A stretch of 41,277 nucleotides of DNA from positions 1 through 41,277 of the forward strand of contig JABHEG010000032.1 in assembly GCA_018676675.1 (NCBI GenBank), in the 5' to 3' direction. Positions 38,937 through 41,277 of the stretch are shown here, piece after piece (position 1 is the stretch's first letter; the number at the start of each line of letters is the position of its first letter). A model generated the notes under the pieces. It saw only the letters and a list, made by a program, of their open reading frames with translations, made no database searches and was not told the DNA's origin. A program made the position numbers and the translations under genes. Source of the DNA: Lentisphaerota bacterium. GTDB taxonomy: Bacteria > Verrucomicrobiota > Lentisphaeria > Oligosphaerales > JABHEG01.

Positions 38937-39689
38937 GTGATACAATCACTCCAACGTGCATTCACTATCCTGGAGCTCCTTGATCGGGAAGGCTTGGGCG
39001 AGGAAGGGATGGGGGCTCAGGAGTTGGCCAACCGGGTCGGTTTGAAGTTCCCCACCGCGCACAGTTTCCTCAAGTCCCTGGTGGAATTGGGCTACCTCGA
39101 ACGTGTGCCGGAGAGCGGCAAGTACCGGACGTCGGCGCAGCTGGGGCGGCTTGGGAATACGGGGGCATGCGTCAAAGCCCTCGAAGCCGTTGGGGAACGG
39201 GAGATCCAGCGCTTGGCTGAAGAGTTTCGGGAGAGCGTCAGTCTCTCGCTGGAAGCGGATTTCTGGAGGGAGAGCTTACTCATTGCTGAGAGTGATCAGG
39301 AGTTGCGCGTCGTCCACCGTCGCCGGGATGACCAGTTCTACCGTTTTCCGGTGGGACGCGTTCACCTCAGCAGGATGTCTGCTGAGCGCCTTGACGTCTA
39401 CGTTGCCCGGAACGGGCTTCCGGAAGGGGACTGGGATGGCGTGGAGACACGGGGCGAGGTCGAACACGCCCTGGCGAAGATCCGCAGCGAGGGACACGCC
39501 GTGAAACGCAATCCCGCGGTTGGGGCCGCGGCGATCAGCGTGCCGATTCTCGGGCTGCCGGGCGATCTGAATGCAGCCCTGTGCCTTGTTCTGCCTCTCA
39601 TTCGATTCAACACGGCGAGGTGCCGTGAGATTGTGGCCGCTCTGCAGGTGTCTGCAGCGGCGATCAGTACGAAGGTTCGTGACTCGTGA
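38937..39689 (+). CDS. IclR family transcriptional regulator
   Basis: A 250-residue regulator starting at GTG. The N-terminal winged helix-turn-helix reads VIQSLQRAFTILELLD, then MGAQELANRVGLKFPTAHSF and LVELGYLERVPESGKYRT. The C-terminal IclR effector domain follows from about residue 80, and includes AISVPILGLPGDLNAALCLV. IclR proteins bind small acids or aromatic and sugar-acid metabolites and often control neighbouring catabolic genes. An ATG at 38883 is in frame but would place the operator-like repeats within the coding sequence; the GTG gives the usual length. Targets are probably itself, the GH43 region and the downstream radical SAM gene. Confidence 0.87.
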   Translation: MIQSLQRAFTILELLDREGLGEEGMGAQELANRVGLKFPTAHSFLKSLVELGYLERVPESGKYRTSAQLGRLGNTGACVKALEAVGEREIQRLAEEFRESVSLSLEADFWRESLLIAESDQELRVVHRRRDDQFYRFPVGRVHLSRMSAERLDVYVARNGLPEGDWDGVETRGEVEHALAKIRSEGHAVKRNPAVGAAAISVPILGLPGDLNAALCLVLPLIRFNTARCREIVAALQVSAAAISTKVRDS

Positions 39690-39744
39690 CAGCTGCACTG
39701 CGCAGTGTCAGTCAACCCCCGAAGACGGGAAAGGACAGCCGACA

Positions 39745-41058
39745 ATGTACGCGCTCAGGCCAGACAGGATCTATGCTCATGAGGCCCTGCGAACAAACCC
39801 CGATGCGATGGAACGCATGGCGCGTTTCCTTGAGACCATGGGGAACACGACCGACGATGTGGATTGGTTCGCGCCGGAAGACGTCTACCGGGTGTCGGGC
39901 GAGGTCGCTGCCTGGACTCCGGAAATGGACGTTCAAGACTGGAAGATGCGACAGCCGATTGTGTTCACAAACTTCGCCTTGAGTGGCACGGCCGGGGAGG
40001 ACCCCGCTCTTAAGAACAAGCCGGAAGGAACGCCGCTTTTCAATCCGGAGCACATTCTTGGGTACCTGCCGATCTTCACGCCACACCACACGCCGGAGAA
40101 AGACGCGGAGTCCGGCATGGTGTGTTGGCCGTCGATGTTCCTTGCCTCTGTGCACGGATGCTCTCACGGGTGCGTCTACTGTGGGGCCGGGCGTGGAGGA
40201 AAAGCGCTGATCATCGCCCTGAATGTGCGGGAGTACCTGCAGAAGGGGATCCGTAAGGTCATTGAGGACAACCCGTGGCAGAAGTGTTTCCTGATGATGG
40301 GAGCCGCGGATATCGCGACGCTGGAGCCTGAATACGGACTCTATGAGGATTACTTGAATCTGCTTGCGGAATACGAGGATCACTACGGTTATTTCCACAC
40401 CAATGGAGACTGCGTGGATTGGGTCGAGAATCTGACCCACCGTGAACGTGTGATCGGTGTCTGGAGCTTGTGCAGCAATGAAGCGTCCGCTTTGCTCGAG
40501 CCCTGCGCTCCGCCTGCCTCCAGCCGGATTGACGCCATGGCCAAACTGGCCGATTGGGGCGTCCCCGTCCGGGTGAAGATGAAGCCGATTCTACCGATTC
40601 GTGACTGGCGGGAAAGCTATGCCGGTTGTATCAAGGAATTGCTTAGCAAAGCCAAGTTGGAGACGCTGGGCTTCACAAGCATGATCTGGAACACGTACGA
40701 CCGGCTTGAGGCCCTGCTCGACACAGACCAGCTCGACCCGACGTTTGTCGAGGCAGCCCGGGAAGCCAAGGATGAGATGGGAGAGAGTCGGCATGGGCCA
40801 TTCCCGCACGAGAAGCGACTCGAGATGTACCGTTTCCTGATCAGCGAAGTCCGCAAGTATGATGAGAAACTGCCCCTGTTTGTCTCCACCGAGACGGCCC
40901 GAATGTGGGATGATTTGGCCCCGGTCATCGGCCAGAATCCGCGTAAGTTCTTCTGCGGCTGTAACCCTGTCCAAGGCCCCGGACCGCGATACATAAGCTC
41001 TGATGTCAACGAGTCCAACTATCGGACTAACAAAGAGACGGGGCGAGAAGACAAGTAG
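39745..41058 (+). CDS. Radical SAM protein of the spore photoproduct lyase (SPL) type
   Basis: A 437-residue protein. The cluster motif CxxxCxxC is Cys139, Cys143 and Cys146 in GCSHGCVYCGAG. The C-terminal half resembles the SPL family (WGVPVRVKMKPILPI, then RLEMYRFLISEVRKYDEKLP and LFVSTETARMWDDL). It ends with the unusual FFCGCNPVQGPGPRYI (Cys404, Cys406). SPL itself repairs UV-induced spore thymine dimers; wider family members in non-sporing bacteria have unknown substrates, so DNA repair should not be assumed. The N-terminal 130 residues are not part of the core fold and I do not recognise them. AAAGGA lies 11 bases before the ATG. It is 55 bases after the IclR gene and probably in the same operon. 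Confidence 0.8.
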   Translation: MYALRPDRIYAHEALRTNPDAMERMARFLETMGNTTDDVDWFAPEDVYRVSGEVAAWTPEMDVQDWKMRQPIVFTNFALSGTAGEDPALKNKPEGTPLFNPEHILGYLPIFTPHHTPEKDAESGMVCWPSMFLASVHGCSHGCVYCGAGRGGKALIIALNVREYLQKGIRKVIEDNPWQKCFLMMGAADIATLEPEYGLYEDYLNLLAEYEDHYGYFHTNGDCVDWVENLTHRERVIGVWSLCSNEASALLEPCAPPASSRIDAMAKLADWGVPVRVKMKPILPIRDWRESYAGCIKELLSKAKLETLGFTSMIWNTYDRLEALLDTDQLDPTFVEAAREAKDEMGESRHGPFPHEKRLEMYRFLISEVRKYDEKLPLFVSTETARMWDDLAPVIGQNPRKFFCGCNPVQGPGPRYISSDVNESNYRTNKETGREDK

Positions 41059-41067
41059 GAGGCAAGG

Positions 41068-41142
41068 CCGCTCCCGTAAGTCGCGCATTCGCGTCAAGCC
41101 AAGCTGTAACTCCTTGCGGTGGAGAATCTGAGGCCCTGCCCC
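41068..41142 (+). repeat. Dispersed intergenic repeat, copy 3
   Basis: It matches 10948-11022 at about 58 of 75 positions and is identical over its first 18 bases to the minus strand of 22499-22516. It begins 9 bases after the stop codon of the SPL-type gene. Confidence 0.7.
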
Positions 41143-41185
41143 ATAAGCGCTAACTTGTTGAGCAAGTTCCTGCCTGCAGCCGGGC

Positions 41186-41227
41186 GAACGCTGAACATCG
41201 AACGTCCAACGCCGAATGTCGAATGAA
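41186..41227. repeat. Six-unit heptamer tandem array (GAACnnC)
   Basis: Units are GAACGCT, GAACATC, GAACGTC, CAACGCC, GAATGTC, GAATGAA, in strict 7-base register. Arrays of this kind are common in intergenic DNA of Verrucomicrobiota, Kiritimatiellota and relatives. There are no spacers of CRISPR length. Confidence 0.7.
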
Positions 41228-41277
41228 GAGAACCGGAACAGTCTCCGAAAGAAGCCGTTACAAACCTCGACGTTCGA

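Larger units (their letters stand above)
41059..41277. other. Right-edge region: repeats, no gene
   Basis: It contains copy 3 of the dispersed repeat (41068-41142), the perfect hairpin AACTTG-TTGAG-CAAGTT (41152-41168), and a heptamer array (41186-41227). The hairpin may serve as a terminator for the SPL-type gene, though no T tract follows. I see no coding frame. Confidence 0.6.

Noticed and set aside
39745..41058. Calling the protein a DNA repair photolyase
   Set aside because: Only the general SPL-type radical SAM fold is visible; no repair-specific residues could be confirmed, and the N-terminus differs.
41186..41227. Possible CRISPR array
   Set aside because: The units are 7 bases long and contiguous, with no spacers and no cas genes nearby.

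Overview
The window looks like a chromosomal segment from a PVC-superphylum bacterium, most likely Lentisphaerota, Kiritimatiellota or a related lineage. The clues are family content: a prepilin-like secreted protein of the type abundant in these phyla (FTLIELL-type N-terminus, later [11 protein letters not shown]), DUF4838, DUF6785 and TIGR03790 proteins, large secreted multi-domain glycoside hydrolases, and intergenic heptamer arrays built on GAACnnC. The sequence is GC-rich. I saw no rRNA, tRNA, CRISPR array, transposase or plasmid function. The phylum is an inference.

Layout. 459-2725: two adjacent GspF-type membrane proteins of a type II secretion or type IV pilus system. 2733-10783 (minus): a probable three-gene operon, in transcription order Gfo/Idh/MocA oxidoreductase, polytopic membrane protein with tandem AAA+ ATPase domains, and secreted GH2 enzyme with two CBM36/60-like modules. 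10784-11366: a gene-free block dense in hairpins and repeats. 11367-14279 (minus): secreted DUF4838 protein. 14690-17467 (plus): secreted heparinase II/III-type lyase. 17925-22392 (plus): secreted GH5-like hydrolase, radical SAM protein and prepilin-like protein, closed by a clear terminator. 22641-24736 (minus): exported esterase followed by a UroD/MtaA-type protein. 24919-29047 (plus): PL22 oligogalacturonate lyase-like protein, long TIGR03790 protein and small lipoprotein. 29092-33130 (minus): M55 D-aminopeptidase and a beta-helix/FN3/LamG secreted protein. 33480-34570 (plus): two-gene chromate transporter. 34723-35448 (minus): cupin and a decayed gene. 35654-38825 (plus): DUF6785 transporter-like protein and cytoplasmic GH43 enzyme. 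38937-41058 (plus): IclR regulator and SPL-type radical SAM protein.

How it may work together. Most of the window serves the breakdown of a plant- or algal-type polysaccharide containing uronic acids and xylan or pectin: secreted GH2, GH5-like, DUF4838, heparinase-type and beta-helix proteins outside; PL22-like, GH43 and oxidoreductase proteins probably inside; a multi-pass transporter candidate; and an IclR regulator of the kind that often senses aromatic or uronate catabolites. The substrate is inferred from family membership only.

The least ordinary features are the membrane-embedded double AAA+ ATPase inside a sugar operon, the SPASM-like radical SAM protein between a GH and a prepilin gene, the TIGR03790 protein split by a TPR insert, three broken gene remnants in apparent intergenic DNA (14452, 17598 and 35097 regions), and a dispersed intergenic repeat present at least three times. 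Several start codons are GTG or TTG; I chose them from Shine-Dalgarno spacing and from where recognisable protein begins.
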